The notes below the pieces were generated by a model. That model saw only the letters and a program-made list of their open reading frames with translations. It did not search any database and was not told the origin of the DNA. A stretch of DNA of 64,000 nucleotides, from positions 1,364,001 through 1,428,000 of the forward strand of contig NC_018940.1 in NCBI RefSeq assembly GCF_000304475.1, read 5' to 3'. Position numbers and translations under genes: made by a program. Within the stretch, counting starts at the first letter, position 1, and each line of letters starts with the position of its first letter. This document shows positions 38,868 to 49,327 of this stretch, piece by piece. The DNA is from Kazachstania africana CBS 2517. Its lineage: Eukaryota > Ascomycota > Saccharomycetes > Saccharomycetales > Saccharomycetaceae.

Positions 38868-40121
38868 ATGAACGGAATAAGCCATTTTCTGGGTGCTAGA
38901 CACGCCGATCCTGTCTCTTCATCAATGCCAGGCTCTTTTCCAAGAGAAAACAACGATGCCAATGCTAGGTCGCACTCCCATAACTTTAAAGGCTTCCTCA
39001 AGTATTTGTCTTTCGCTTTACTTAGGATCCCATTATTTTTCTCATACTGTCTATTATCTATCATTGTATCGACATTTACGTATTTAAACAAGCTAAGTGA
39101 CTTTGGTCTGCTCTATAACAGAAAGACAACTGATCATGCTGTGGAATTAAATATATTGATAGAAACTCTATCAAACGAATCTCTGTCTTATAACTCCACC
39201 ACATACAACTTCGGTTCAATTTATAATCCACAATCACAAGGTATTGTTTCTAAATCGATTGTGGAGAGTTATACATCACTTCTGAACTCGTGTACACAAA
39301 ATTTCAAGTTTGGCTTGATTTATATTCATGATCCAGTAAATGATCATTCCTTAAAATTTGTTAACGAAATTCTTTGCAACGAAGAATTCGTACATCTAAT
39401 CAAAAAATATCAAATGCTCTATTGGTTTGGTTCAATATTGACATCCGAAGGGTTACAAGTTTCTAATGCCCTAAAGTTTAGAAAACTTCCTGCAATTGGA
39501 TTGCTCTGTTTGACAAATTCTAATAAGATTGAGCTTGTTTACAAGATTGAAGGTACCTTAAGAAGTTCGAATTTTGCCAAGTTAGACAGGGTCCTTTCCA
39601 AATACTATCCACAGCTCATGATTCTACGACAACAAAAGAAAAATACCGACATGCACAGGCTATTAAGAGAGGACCAGGACGCAAGATTCAATGAATCATT
39701 GAGAATTGATCGAGAACGAGAAAGACAAAGAATTGAACAATTAGAGAGAGAAAACGAGTTAGCAAATAGAGAAATTTTGAAAAAGCAATGGTTACTCTGG
39801 AGGAAAACTCAATTACATACACCTACACAAGGAAGCTCATGTCAAATAGCCATTCGTTTCAATGGTACTGAAAGAACCATCGAAAAGTTCGATCCTAACG
39901 CACCTATAGAGGAAATATATGTTTTTGCAGACCTTTACAGGAATAAATTACTGGATTCTGACGAAGTTTACGATGAACCTCCACTGAACTATCAACACAA
40001 ATATGATTTTCTATTGGCAGCACCCTCTCCGCGTACAATCCTTGAGCCTACCATATTAATAAAGGATGAGGCTACAATATACCCTTCAGGAAATGTCGTC
40101 GTCGAAGACGTAGTAGATTAA
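38868..40121 (+). CDS. UBX3: UBX-domain protein UBX3
   Basis: A 417-residue protein (S. cerevisiae about 455). A hydrophobic segment at about residues 45-70 (FALLRIPLFFSYCLLSIIVS) could form the membrane hairpin of the UBXD8/FAF2 type. A thioredoxin-like UAS region follows (about 85-260), then a charged coiled coil (residues about 268-310, RIDRERERQRIEQLERENEL), then a UBX domain at the C-terminus (CQIAIRFNGTERTIEKFD and on). UBX proteins recruit Cdc48/p97. S. cerevisiae Ubx3 has been implicated in clathrin-mediated endocytosis. Its place beside RAM1 and SRP14 matches YDL091C. Confidence 0.92.
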   Translation: MNGISHFLGARHADPVSSSMPGSFPRENNDANARSHSHNFKGFLKYLSFALLRIPLFFSYCLLSIIVSTFTYLNKLSDFGLLYNRKTTDHAVELNILIETLSNESLSYNSTTYNFGSIYNPQSQGIVSKSIVESYTSLLNSCTQNFKFGLIYIHDPVNDHSLKFVNEILCNEEFVHLIKKYQMLYWFGSILTSEGLQVSNALKFRKLPAIGLLCLTNSNKIELVYKIEGTLRSSNFAKLDRVLSKYYPQLMILRQQKKNTDMHRLLREDQDARFNESLRIDRERERQRIEQLERENELANREILKKQWLLWRKTQLHTPTQGSSCQIAIRFNGTERTIEKFDPNAPIEEIYVFADLYRNKLLDSDEVYDEPPLNYQHKYDFLLAAPSPRTILEPTILIKDEATIYPSGNVVVEDVVD

Positions 40122-40190
40122 ATATTCCAATTTTCACCTAATATCATATTAATAAGGATTCAAATATAAATATATACATACGATATAACA

Positions 40191-40613
40191 TTAAACATTC
40201 TTCTTCTTTTCCTTAGAGGACTTACTCTTACTCTTCTTCTTCTTAACTAGACCGTTCATAGAACTTTTCACAACAGATGAATAATCTAACCAAAACTTAT
40301 CCAATACATCTGGATTAACGACTGTAGAGCATTTTTGTTTATTTGCATGTGAACCATATGTTATCCTGAAAAGTAACGGATATATTTCCTGTGAACTGAG
40401 ATTGTCCTGAACGGTTACCGACGTTGCAACCTTAGACACATCATAATGTGGTTTATCAATAGTGTCAAACTCAGCATTTCCTAGTACAGGATCATGCTTC
40501 ACTAATCTCTTCACCGTCAAACGTACAGCAATGCCCTTTTCATTGGCAATCTTGAAAAATTCTGACGCTTTCACTAAAAACTCTTCTGGTGCAAGAGAAC
40601 CTTCGTTAGCCAT
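40191..40613 (-). CDS. SRP14: Signal recognition particle subunit SRP14
   Basis: A 140-residue protein (S. cerevisiae 146) ending in a Lys-rich tail (KKKKSKSKSSKEKKKN). Srp14 binds the Alu domain of the SRP RNA (scR1) as a homodimer in yeast and supports elongation arrest. Conserved features include LAPEEFLVKASEFFK at the N-terminus and LFRITYGSHANKQKCSTVV, the RNA-binding loop. UBX3 and SRP14 converge with about 70 bp between stops. PMT5 (YDL093W), the next gene in S. cerevisiae, is absent, so a breakpoint follows. Confidence 0.94.
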   Translation of the reverse strand: MANEGSLAPEEFLVKASEFFKIANEKGIAVRLTVKRLVKHDPVLGNAEFDTIDKPHYDVSKVATSVTVQDNLSSQEIYPLLFRITYGSHANKQKCSTVVNPDVLDKFWLDYSSVVKSSMNGLVKKKKSKSKSSKEKKKNV

Positions 40614-40786
40614 CGATATAATGCGATATTATGGCTATATAACTGTTTTTCCTTAGTATTATACAGTTTCTTCAACACTGCCTATATGGAGACTTTGGAA
40701 TATTTAAATTTTTCAACAGCCCGTTAATTTCAAAACGTCGTTAACCTCGATGAACAGAACAAAATGTGCAATAGTCAAGCTACACA

Positions 40787-41746
40787 ATGCTAATATTATC
40801 GTGTTCGTTAAATACTGCGAGAGGCGGCTTTCAAAATGGAGGTAGGAAGATAATTTACAGATTCAATTCGAGCTCGACCAGTAGGTGGAAGCAAAGGCAA
40901 AAAAATGATCATTATAGTAAACAGGCAAAACTACAAAATCTTCGATCAAGAGCTGCTTTCAAACTAATAGAAATTGATGATAAATGGAAATTGTTTTCCA
41001 AGGAAAGGCCTCAATGCATTTTAGATCTCGGGTTTGCACCTGGATCGTGGTCTGAAGTAGCAAAGAGTCGAACGTCTCCCGATTCGATGGTGCTAGGTGT
41101 TGATATTTTACCCTGTAATCCACCCACAGGTGTTAGTTCAATTCAGGCAAACATTTTCTCCAAACAGACACAGGGAGTAATTAGACATTATTTTGATAAG
41201 CATTTCAAGTTCAAGCTTAATGCTGTTGATAAACTTCATAAGGACTATGGTTATTTTCACAACTACAATGATCCTAAATTGAACGAATTTGAAACCTACA
41301 ACGAATTGTTTTCTTCAGATGACGATGTGCCAATTGAACTCCCTAACAGAATAAGTGAAAAATTTCCAGTAGACGTTATAATAAGCGATATGTATGTACC
41401 GTGGCCTCGTGATTTTTCTAATTTTAGTTCTAGCAATCTTACTAATATGCCTTATTTTAGGTTGATGAACACATCAGGTGTCGCAGTCAGGGATCATTTG
41501 CAATCGATTGACCTTTGCGACGCCGCCTTAGTGACGGCAATTGACTTACTCAAGCCCGGGGGCTCGTTTCTGTGTAAACTCTACACTGGAACTGAAGATC
41601 GCTTGTTCGAGAAACGTGTGAGAAATGTTTTTAGAAAGGTGGCAAAGGTGAAACCTAGTTCTTCTAGAAATGAGTCAAGAGAACTGTATTTTGTTGGGTT
41701 GGATAAACGAGATCCAATTGATAAAGTAACTGTATTTACGTCGTAA
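40787..41746 (+). CDS. MRM2: Mitochondrial 21S rRNA 2'-O-methyltransferase MRM2
   Basis: A 319-residue enzyme (S. cerevisiae 320) of the RrmJ/FtsJ family that methylates a uridine in the peptidyl-transferase centre of the mitochondrial large rRNA. The K-D-K-E catalytic set is visible: Lys in RSRAAFKLIEIDD, Asp in VDVIISDMY, Lys in GSFLCKLYTG and the late Glu near SRNESRELYFVGL. The cofactor loop reads DLGFAPGSWSEVA. The first 40 residues are basic with Ser and Arg, fitting a mitochondrial presequence. It converges on SEC27, as YGL136C does on YGL137W. Confidence 0.95.
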   Translation: MLILSCSLNTARGGFQNGGRKIIYRFNSSSTSRWKQRQKNDHYSKQAKLQNLRSRAAFKLIEIDDKWKLFSKERPQCILDLGFAPGSWSEVAKSRTSPDSMVLGVDILPCNPPTGVSSIQANIFSKQTQGVIRHYFDKHFKFKLNAVDKLHKDYGYFHNYNDPKLNEFETYNELFSSDDDVPIELPNRISEKFPVDVIISDMYVPWPRDFSNFSSSNLTNMPYFRLMNTSGVAVRDHLQSIDLCDAALVTAIDLLKPGGSFLCKLYTGTEDRLFEKRVRNVFRKVAKVKPSSSRNESRELYFVGLDKRDPIDKVTVFTS

Positions 41747-41903
41747 AGGTGGGATTATATTAATAGACATGCGGACTACCCCCATGGCTACCCTTATTAG
41801 TACTAATAACTTTTTCTCATAATGTTAAGTCTTTTTTTTCAACTATATTAAACTAATATATAGAATTCTTACTTTCCAATACCTAAATATACAAGGGTTT
41901 TAT

Positions 41904-44672
41904 TTATTCTTTTTTTTCAGCAGTTTCAAGCACTACTTCATCGTTATCAGCAGTTTCAAGCACTACTTCATCGTTATCAGCAGTTTCAACCTCTACTTCA
42001 TCGTTTTCTGTGGATTCAACAGCGTCTTCTTCTTGAGTAGAAGAGTCCTCTGAAACTTCTTTTGCTTCTGTGGATTCGATATCAATCAGTGGCTTGTCAT
42101 CTGTTGCTTTGTGTGGAAAGCCTGAGTCGTTACCTGGCATGCTAATTCTGTCAGCAATAAATTCTCTACCTTCTAATACCAAACTGTTTTTCCATTGTTT
42201 TACAACTTCATCTAATTCTTCATTGTTGACACCGTATGTATAACCAAAAACAGCGGCTTCTGAAAACCTACCAGATTTTACAAGAAGTTGTTTTGCCCCT
42301 TCAATATCACCAGCTGTCCAATAACTATTGAATGCTAAATTAAATTTGCCAACAAATTCAGCTTCTTTGGCGACTTTCAGTAATTCTTCCTTATTTTTGA
42401 ATGATGAATGTAGCAAGAATAAAGAATCTAAATCATGTGCCTTCGTATAAGCTTCAATAGCTAACCTGAAATTGAAATTCTGTAAAGAAGCGTCACCCAA
42501 AGATCTCCATCTCATTTCATTTTCTTCGTCTGATAATAAATCGCGCGCTAGAGCTAATTCACCGACTTTTAAGGCTAAATCAAATTGTTGATCACGATCT
42601 GACGTTATCTTTAGGGCTTCTTCATAATATTCTTGACCTTCTAAGAATCTGGCGATTTTAGTCAATGAAGCTTTATCTTCAATATTTGGTAAAATAGCTT
42701 CAAGAGCTTCCTCTAATTCACCTCTTAAAGTAAGGGTCTGGAATTCAAGAACCTCTAGTGAAATTTCGTAGGTATAAACATGAACTTCTCTATCAGCTAG
42801 ATATACCTTATTATCACGAGCTAGGTAACCCAATAAGTACATTTCCTTTGAGTAATGCGCCAAATTATAAGTTTTACCACCAACAAAATAGTTCAATCTA
42901 TTTGTGGAGGTCGTAAATATGAAGACATCACCAACCCACTTACCAGAAGTAATTGGTTCATTCAGTTCGTGCAGAACATCAAAGGCTTCACTAACACCCT
43001 CTTCTTCATCAGTTTCACCTTCATTGACGGCTTGAATGTATGCATCTCTATCAAATACCAGCGAGTAAGCACTTGATTCATCTCCACGATTTTCTTCGGA
43101 ATTTATAATCATAACTAACTCACCACTGTCGGACCAAACAACATCACGGGCATTGACATCAATTCTTCTGACTAGATTTGCGGTTTCCCAATCGAAGAAA
43201 TAGATGAAACCGTCGGATCTTAGTCCTAATAATGCACCTGGATACAACTTATCGATATTGTAAGATAATGGGATGGACCATGACGTGACTTCTTTAAAAT
43301 TCTTGTAGTATTTAACAGAACCGGATTCATCGATCAGAGCATAACTATTAGAGTCTGGGCCCCATACGAAATCCTGACACTTGCCGAACGCTTTATTTCT
43401 CCAAGCAAGAGCAGTATAGATAACATATTCACCATCACCTACAACAGTAACAAATCTACCATTTGGAGAATGAGCCAAACTTTGGGGGAAAACATCTACA
43501 CTACCAAGTTCTTTTGATTGTAAAGATATAGGTTCACCTTCTTCCACTTGTTCGTTACCCCTTATAACTGCTGTAAAAATATCTGAGGCTGATGCGTTCT
43601 TTCCACCAGACCATACAAGCTTACCAACTGGATCTAAGGATAAAGCTGGGACATCGTTACCTAAGGACAAAATAGTAAATCCATTATCAAAACCTGAGGC
43701 GATGTAATTTTTTCTACCGGTTGGATGGGTAGCAATGCACCAACTTCTTTCTAAACCTAGATTCAATGTCTTTTCTACCTTGTATGTTGAAGAATTCCAA
43801 ATCTTTAAAGTACCATCTTCTGAACCCGAAATAATAATTGGTAATGTTGGATGAAATACAGCAAATGAAACATTTGACATGTGCCCTTCCAGGGTAGCAA
43901 CACAAGACTTAGTTTGATAATCCCAGATTTTTACCGTGAGGTCGTCAGAAGATGTGACCAAATATGGCTTATCAGGCAAAGGATAGTAATCCACGTAATT
44001 GACACCTCTTTCTTGGCCTGTATTCATTGTGAAGTTTGGTGTAGATTGGCCTAATGACCAAACTTTAACTGTACGATCTAAACAACCTGAGGCAAATGTA
44101 TTTGGGTCCTTTGGATTGAAGGCCACACACATGACGAAATGTTCGTGACCTTCGAATGTTTGTTCTAGATTCCAATTCTTTTCCCAATTCCATAACTTTA
44201 TCGTTAAATCATCACTACCGGATAACACGTATGGTTTAGTCGGATGGACAGCAATGGAACGAATATAATCTGGATGAGCCTCGAAATCAACAACTTTCTC
44301 ACCTGTGTTATAATTAAATACTCTTATTCTAAAATCATCAGAACCGACAATAATCCAGTTCTTTCTTGCAATAAATTTACCTGCTCTAACTGGGGTTTCA
44401 GTGACTTGGATAGATCTCACTTCATGTTGAGTTTCATAATTCCAAATTTCTATCCTACCGGAATATAAAGTAGTTAAAACCCACGGTTCTGTAGGGTGGA
44501 AATCAATTCCTTTAACTCTATCTGACCTGTTACTAAAACTTTTCTATAGTTAAAAAAATAGGGCACAAGCACAATTAATAGATGTTAGTATCCAATTATC
44601 GAGTGAATTAGTTTTTGCAAAAAATAACAGAAGAGAAAAACGCATTGAACATACTTTAATATCTAGCTTCAT
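41904..44672 (-). CDS. SEC27: COPI coatomer beta'-subunit SEC27 (spliced)
   Basis: Two exons on the minus strand, 44672-44655 (six codons, MKLDIK) and 44543-41904, encode 885 residues (S. cerevisiae 889). Exon 2 continues with SFSNRSDRVKGIDFHPTEPW, restoring the first WD40 blade that an unspliced reading starting at 44420 (a GTG) would miss. Two seven-bladed WD40 propellers are followed by an alpha-solenoid. Sec27 is part of the COPI coat for Golgi-to-ER transport; the first propeller binds dilysine cargo signals. The acidic C-terminal tail carries 10-residue repeats encoded by a 30-bp tandem repeat. An intron after a tiny first exon also occurs in S. cerevisiae SEC27. Confidence 0.96.
41921..42010. 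repeat. 30-bp tandem repeat in the SEC27 tail
   Basis: Two identical 30-bp copies (41921-41950 and 41951-41980) and a third, diverged copy. They encode DNDEVVLETA-type decapeptides in the acidic C-terminus. Confidence 0.95.
44544..44654 (-). other. Spliceosomal intron of SEC27
   Basis: A 111-nt intron. The donor GTATGT reads down from 44654, the perfect branch site TACTAAC occupies 44590-44584, and the acceptor is TAG at 44546-44544. It falls between codons, directly after MKLDIK. Confidence 0.95.
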
Positions 44673-44832
44673 TGAATTTCAACTCAATCAATCTAACGGT
44701 TCTTAATTCTAGGGCAGAAATGTAAATGTCGTCTATATCAACCTAATCGAAACCTGCTCGAGATCAAACAACTTGTCCTTTTTACGCTTCAATTTTTTCA
44801 GTCTTGAAATTCTCTTAGTATTCCTTCTCGCG

Positions 44833-44839
44833 TTACCCG
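44833..44839 (+). promoter_or_regulatory. Candidate Reb1 site (TTACCCG)
   Basis: TTACCCG lies in the 268-bp divergent promoter between SEC27 and the YGL138C-like gene. Reb1 sites of this kind keep promoters free of nucleosomes. The call is by consensus only. Confidence 0.4.
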
Positions 44840-44940
44840 AACAATCGCGTTGTACGAGTCGGGTTCACAAATTGAGCTGTTGCGTCACTCTTAAATATTG
44901 CAAGTGTCAGTAATTCAGCAAGCAACATTATATCATATGT

Positions 44941-46023
44941 ATGGTAGTAAAGGGTCTCAATATGATATATACAATGGCAATTTTATGGATTACTTTTTTT
45001 TGTGATTTACTACACTGCAATTTGATTCCAGTTGGGTGGAAAAATTCGAATGATAATAAAGTATGTAAGGAATTTAATCAAGATTCTGGTCTTCTTTCAT
45101 ATGTAAATAAGAGTACAAAGTTTTCAGGCTTTAAAGTGTTCAAAATCTACAAGTTCCAAACTTTTCCCTTTGCTTTTGATGAGTTTTTGAGAGTAACATA
45201 CTGCGAAAATGGCAATTCTGTTTGGGACGAGATTACACCTCTGAAAACTGACGATATCGATTGGAACGTCCCTTATTGCATCAACCATTCTGAAGTAGAG
45301 CACTGTTTTAAGATAGCCAGGAGAAAGAAATATTTAACTCGAGAAATTGGTGTGTACATGCCAGGAACTTGGGTTGGTGGATTATTTTACTGTAATGACA
45401 AGCTATGCTCCAAAGAGCAAGCTATTCCCCTTATGCCACTGTACGCAGATGATTATAGTAAGGATTGGTTGAATTTTAAAAGAGGCTCGAAGATAGGAAA
45501 ATTCCTTGTGGAAAAATATATACCACTATTCAAAACACCAAAAAGTGATTTTGCAATCTTTGAGGAGATTATAAAAGGAAAGATGGACGTTGCCATTAAT
45601 AATAAGATTCGAAACTGGAAAAAGCCCAGGCGCGAAAGATTACAAGAGATTCTCTATAATCCTCAAAATGAGCTTAGAAAACAATATGAAAGGATTCCAA
45701 GTGAAACATCCTGGTTCGATGAAATCGATATAACTGAAGAATATTCTTTAACCAAAGAAAACTATAAAAGTGAGAAGAAGATATTAAACGACCTTTCTAG
45801 AGTGGCGAATATGCCACATAATTCATTGAAATTGATCCTATCATCAAATAAAACTACAGTCACTAACAATACCGGGGAGAGCTCTGAAATCTCCACAAGT
45901 AGACAGATAATGATATTAAATGGGAATGAAAATGCATTTAAACAAGTCGAAACTGAGCTAAAAAAGCTAAATATCTCAGTAAGACAAATTCCCTTGCCAA
46001 AAAAGATACAGAATATTAATTAG
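44941..46023 (+). CDS. Uncharacterised protein, YGL138C homolog
   Basis: A 360-residue protein placed between SEC27 and an FLC gene, exactly as YGL138C (about 345 residues) in S. cerevisiae, so the assignment is mainly positional. The N-terminus has a hydrophobic core (MIYTMAILWITFFCDLLHCN) that would serve as a signal peptide, with cleavage possible near residue 27. The mature part has several Cys (pairs around CENG, CINHSEVEHC and FYCNDKLCSKEQ), suggesting disulfides and a secreted or lumenal location, plus N-glycosylation sites such as NKST and NHSE. The C-terminal third is charged and Asn-rich. I recognise no enzymatic family. Several in-frame ATGs (codons 1, 8 and 12) make the exact start uncertain. 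Confidence 0.75.
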   Translation: MVVKGLNMIYTMAILWITFFCDLLHCNLIPVGWKNSNDNKVCKEFNQDSGLLSYVNKSTKFSGFKVFKIYKFQTFPFAFDEFLRVTYCENGNSVWDEITPLKTDDIDWNVPYCINHSEVEHCFKIARRKKYLTREIGVYMPGTWVGGLFYCNDKLCSKEQAIPLMPLYADDYSKDWLNFKRGSKIGKFLVEKYIPLFKTPKSDFAIFEEIIKGKMDVAINNKIRNWKKPRRERLQEILYNPQNELRKQYERIPSETSWFDEIDITEEYSLTKENYKSEKKILNDLSRVANMPHNSLKLILSSNKTTVTNNTGESSEISTSRQIMILNGNENAFKQVETELKKLNISVRQIPLPKKIQNIN

Positions 46024-46191
46024 TATGGATGCATATAAGTTATATAAAACAAAAGTTTTCAAATATCATCTAGTTACCCATGTGGTCAAAAAGACTTTTT
46101 GCTCTCTATAATGAACCCTATAAATAACATCTTTTGCCACTACTATTGAAAAAAAAAAATCTGGCGCGGATGATTGATTTATTCAAGGGCT

Positions 46192-48474
46192 TTAAAAAGA
46201 GCTTGGAATGATAGATTCCGTACGAATATCTGTGTATTCATCCTCGTTATCTGTTCCATGGTTGTTGTTTTCGGTATTTGTATTCGATGGTAGTTCAGCT
46301 TTATAACTTTTCTTGAAAGGCAATTGTTTCAAAAATTTGTTTGATAATTTTCGTTCCGTTTGACCATTCTGTTCCATATTGTTGCTATAATCATTGATTT
46401 CAGCATCATTTACACTTTCTTTTTCATACAGAGGCCCACTAGAAGTACTGGAGGTGAAGGGATTTCGGGTTCTAGTAGATCTACTATTCGACATCTTACT
46501 GTTACTATTACTACTTTCGCTTGTCTCTATTATAGCAACATCAGTCTCCCAATTGGCGTTATGATCTTTTGCTACAGTACCCAACTCCAAGAGTTCTTTT
46601 GCAATTGGTTCATCAGTCGTATCACCAGCAAACTTATCATCGAAAGGTGACAATTTACCATATTTGCCATATGTAATTTTAGATCTTTGAAATGACTTTC
46701 TGTCGTCCTTAGCAGGTTTAAACCTTAAATCAGGATGTTTGGAGAAGATAATCATCATAGTAAATGCCAAGATCATCAACAATAGAATAAATGAGAAAGC
46801 GGCATTCATAATAAAAAAGACCCATCCCATAATGGCAGAAACTTTATAACTTTGCCTGAAAATGCCGGAGAAGAATAAAAATAGGAATGAATTGATGACA
46901 ATAATGGTTTGTGTAAAAATAATCATTATATTTGTAGGTGTGTCCAAATACGGCTTGTAACGGATCAAAAGAATGTAGTAAACCAAATCCAGAATAAATA
47001 CCGCCATAGCCTGTGTTTGCCCAGAGGCCTGAGCAAATCCAATGAACAAAGATTTAACAAAGACGTAGGAAAGTAATAGAATATTCCACCAATAACTGTT
47101 AGCGTTAAACATTGTATAGAAAAAACCATACTTGTTTAAGACGTAATCATCGCCATACAATATAGCCACGGGGTTATTATAGGTCTTGATTGACTCCCTC
47201 GCAAAATGGACTGTTCTATAAGAAGCCCAAATCATAAGACCGCATGCCAACATAACCATTAGACATGAGATAACTATTACTGCTGGAGAATCTCTTACAG
47301 TAAATTCCCAAAAGCTAAAAATAGTCAATTGAGCAAACCCAATATAAATATATCTTAACATTGAGCCTTTCAGAATAATTTTCCAGTTATTATTAAATTC
47401 TTGACAATAGTAGTACAATTTCTTATGATTTGGAGTAATCCAATGCGCTCTCATGAACAATTCAATAAGTGTTCTGCACAATATGATGAACCCAGCCAGA
47501 ACGTAACCGCATAGTACGAAAAATGTAAAGCTAGTTACTACAATCGATGTTTCCTCTATGTTCATTCTGTGACCCAGCCTTCTTATACCTCTAAAAATCA
47601 AAGTGTTAGAGTTACCATACAATACACCATCATTGGTACTTCTTTTCCACATGTCTCTCTTCTGAGTAAGAACATTCATAGTTTTTGATGTCAAGTAAAG
47701 ACTAGAAGTCCCACCTGTATTATCAATGTACCACCTAAATATCTTTTGCATGAATGTTACTCTTATCAAACCCATTGACCACACTAGGTTTTCTGCCCAA
47801 GAGGCTGCAATTGGAGGCACTCTTTGAACATGCTCCATGGCGACTACTACAACACTTTGAAAATAAACGAATAATGACATGGTATTAGCAGAAATATGAG
47901 AGGCAGCTGTAGAATTACCAAAAGCAGACAGTAAAGCAGATAACAACAGCCCCAAACCGGCAATCACCGCAGTGGCCCATTTAACTCCAAGCTGTGAAAC
48001 GGTCTTACCATTTGAGAAGTACACTTGCAGACAGGCTAAATATTCAGAAGTATTCGAGTATATTTTCACTTTTGCGAAGGCATCAATATCAGGCACAGTA
48101 TAAGCAATTCCAGGTATTTCCTCCACATATTCTTCTGAAATGTATTCTATGGCTTCGATTTGAATATCGCCGGGATGAACGGGACAGAATTGTTTCCATC
48201 CTATTTCACAAAGATCGACATTTTTGGTGATTATCTTGAAGCCATATGCGTATACATCAATATCTGCATAAATATAGGAACTCATTGTTGTAGTTAAATC
48301 CAATTTGTAATGCAACGACCTGTCATCGGGATCAAAGACGACACTAAAACTGTTTGAAGCCAATTGGGAGTGTTCCATACACGTTACTAGAGATGTAGCG
48401 ACCAATTTTCTCTTGGCATTTGTAAAACTGACCAACAAAGTGAATATTGCAATGAGCTCGAATAAAACGTTCAT
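46192..48474 (-). CDS. FLC-family (flavin carrier/TRP-like) membrane protein
   Basis: The first ATG is at 48474 (the frame opens at TTG, 48480), giving 760 residues. The order is a signal peptide (MNVLFELIAIFTLLVSFTNA), an ML-like lumenal domain to about residue 165, and a TRP-like domain with about nine membrane spans (165-590). It ends in a Ser- and Asn-rich cytosolic tail. This is the fungal Flc family: Flc1-3 in S. cerevisiae (FLC3 is YGL139W, about 802 residues) act in ER flavin uptake, calcium homeostasis and wall maintenance. The gene order next to the YGL138C-like gene fits FLC3. Since FLC1 is its duplicate (YPL221W), next to the GRE1 region, the symbol cannot be settled by eye. Confidence 0.9.
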   Translation of the reverse strand: MNVLFELIAIFTLLVSFTNAKRKLVATSLVTCMEHSQLASNSFSVVFDPDDRSLHYKLDLTTTMSSYIYADIDVYAYGFKIITKNVDLCEIGWKQFCPVHPGDIQIEAIEYISEEYVEEIPGIAYTVPDIDAFAKVKIYSNTSEYLACLQVYFSNGKTVSQLGVKWATAVIAGLGLLLSALLSAFGNSTAASHISANTMSLFVYFQSVVVVAMEHVQRVPPIAASWAENLVWSMGLIRVTFMQKIFRWYIDNTGGTSSLYLTSKTMNVLTQKRDMWKRSTNDGVLYGNSNTLIFRGIRRLGHRMNIEETSIVVTSFTFFVLCGYVLAGFIILCRTLIELFMRAHWITPNHKKLYYYCQEFNNNWKIILKGSMLRYIYIGFAQLTIFSFWEFTVRDSPAVIVISCLMVMLACGLMIWASYRTVHFARESIKTYNNPVAILYGDDYVLNKYGFFYTMFNANSYWWNILLLSYVFVKSLFIGFAQASGQTQAMAVFILDLVYYILLIRYKPYLDTPTNIMIIFTQTIIVINSFLFLFFSGIFRQSYKVSAIMGWVFFIMNAAFSFILLLMILAFTMMIIFSKHPDLRFKPAKDDRKSFQRSKITYGKYGKLSPFDDKFAGDTTDEPIAKELLELGTVAKDHNANWETDVAIIETSESSNSNSKMSNSRSTRTRNPFTSSTSSGPLYEKESVNDAEINDYSNNMEQNGQTERKLSNKFLKQLPFKKSYKAELPSNTNTENNNHGTDNEDEYTDIRTESIIPSSF

Positions 48475-49327
48475 TTCCAAATGAAAGTATGGCCTGTACC
48501 TAAGAAAGTTATTTCAGGAAGTCCTGAAAGTGTTTCAAGCACTTTGTGTCTTATATATTGTAGAGAGCTCAAGGAAGTAAGAATGAATCATTGAAATTCA
48601 GCTAATTCAATGTACCTCTTTGCATACATATGCTGTACGCCATATTCTATTAATAGTGTAATGGTCCACACTCAGTAGAAGTGGTGGGTTAAAAAAGGGA
48701 ACCCAACATATATTGAGGGGAATTCTCGATAAATGCACAAGATACTCTAAGTACCTATAAACACTATCTAATGCGTAAAATGTTTGTGAATGCTGCATTG
48801 GATTCTCCGAGGATACTCGTTCACCCGTGATGATTTACATCAAATACCTTTAGAGGGGCTTCTGTGCACGTAGAAAGAAAACCGTCATTGAGATACGTTA
48901 CAACAATGGAAATGGCTGTCGCATGGAATGTATGCGGTACCAGTCATCATTGTATAGTAATATAGCCGTAGTGTCGTCGTAAGTACCACTACCCTTATCT
49001 CTCCACGTGGTGTTCGCAGCCTCATCTCTGGCATTATAGCAAAACTACTGCAAGAACCTTATGTTGCCATTTGGAAAGAGCAGTATAACGGCATTACCTT
49101 AACATCGAAGAAGATTCATGTAATTACTGCATGTTTTGGCCTATATATAATCGAATCTGTATAGTTTTGTTCAATGGCTCTCTCTACCGTGCTGTCACCG
49201 CCATTCGCTGCATCTCAAAAATCTTGACCAAAAAAAAAAAAACCTAAACTTCCAAAAAACATGATGCTTGATAATATGGTACATCAAGTAGATAGACCTT
49301 TGCTTAACCATACAATTTCATTGGAGA
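48475..49327. other. Divergent intergenic region between FLC and HOT1
   Basis: About 850 bp at a synteny breakpoint. It has AGGGG elements at 48717-48721 and 48853-48857, a CCACGTGG palindrome at 49003-49010 and a run of 13 A at 49230-49242, close to the HOT1 ATG. No gene or RNA is recognised. Confidence 0.5.
49003..49010. promoter_or_regulatory. CCACGTGG E-box palindrome
   Basis: A CACGTG core, about 320 bp upstream of HOT1, that bHLH factors (Pho4, Cbf1, Tye7) could bind. The assignment is by consensus only. Confidence 0.35.

Noticed and set aside
48827..48833. GTGATGA as a C box of a snoRNA
   Set aside because: No CTGA D box or terminal stem at a suitable distance.
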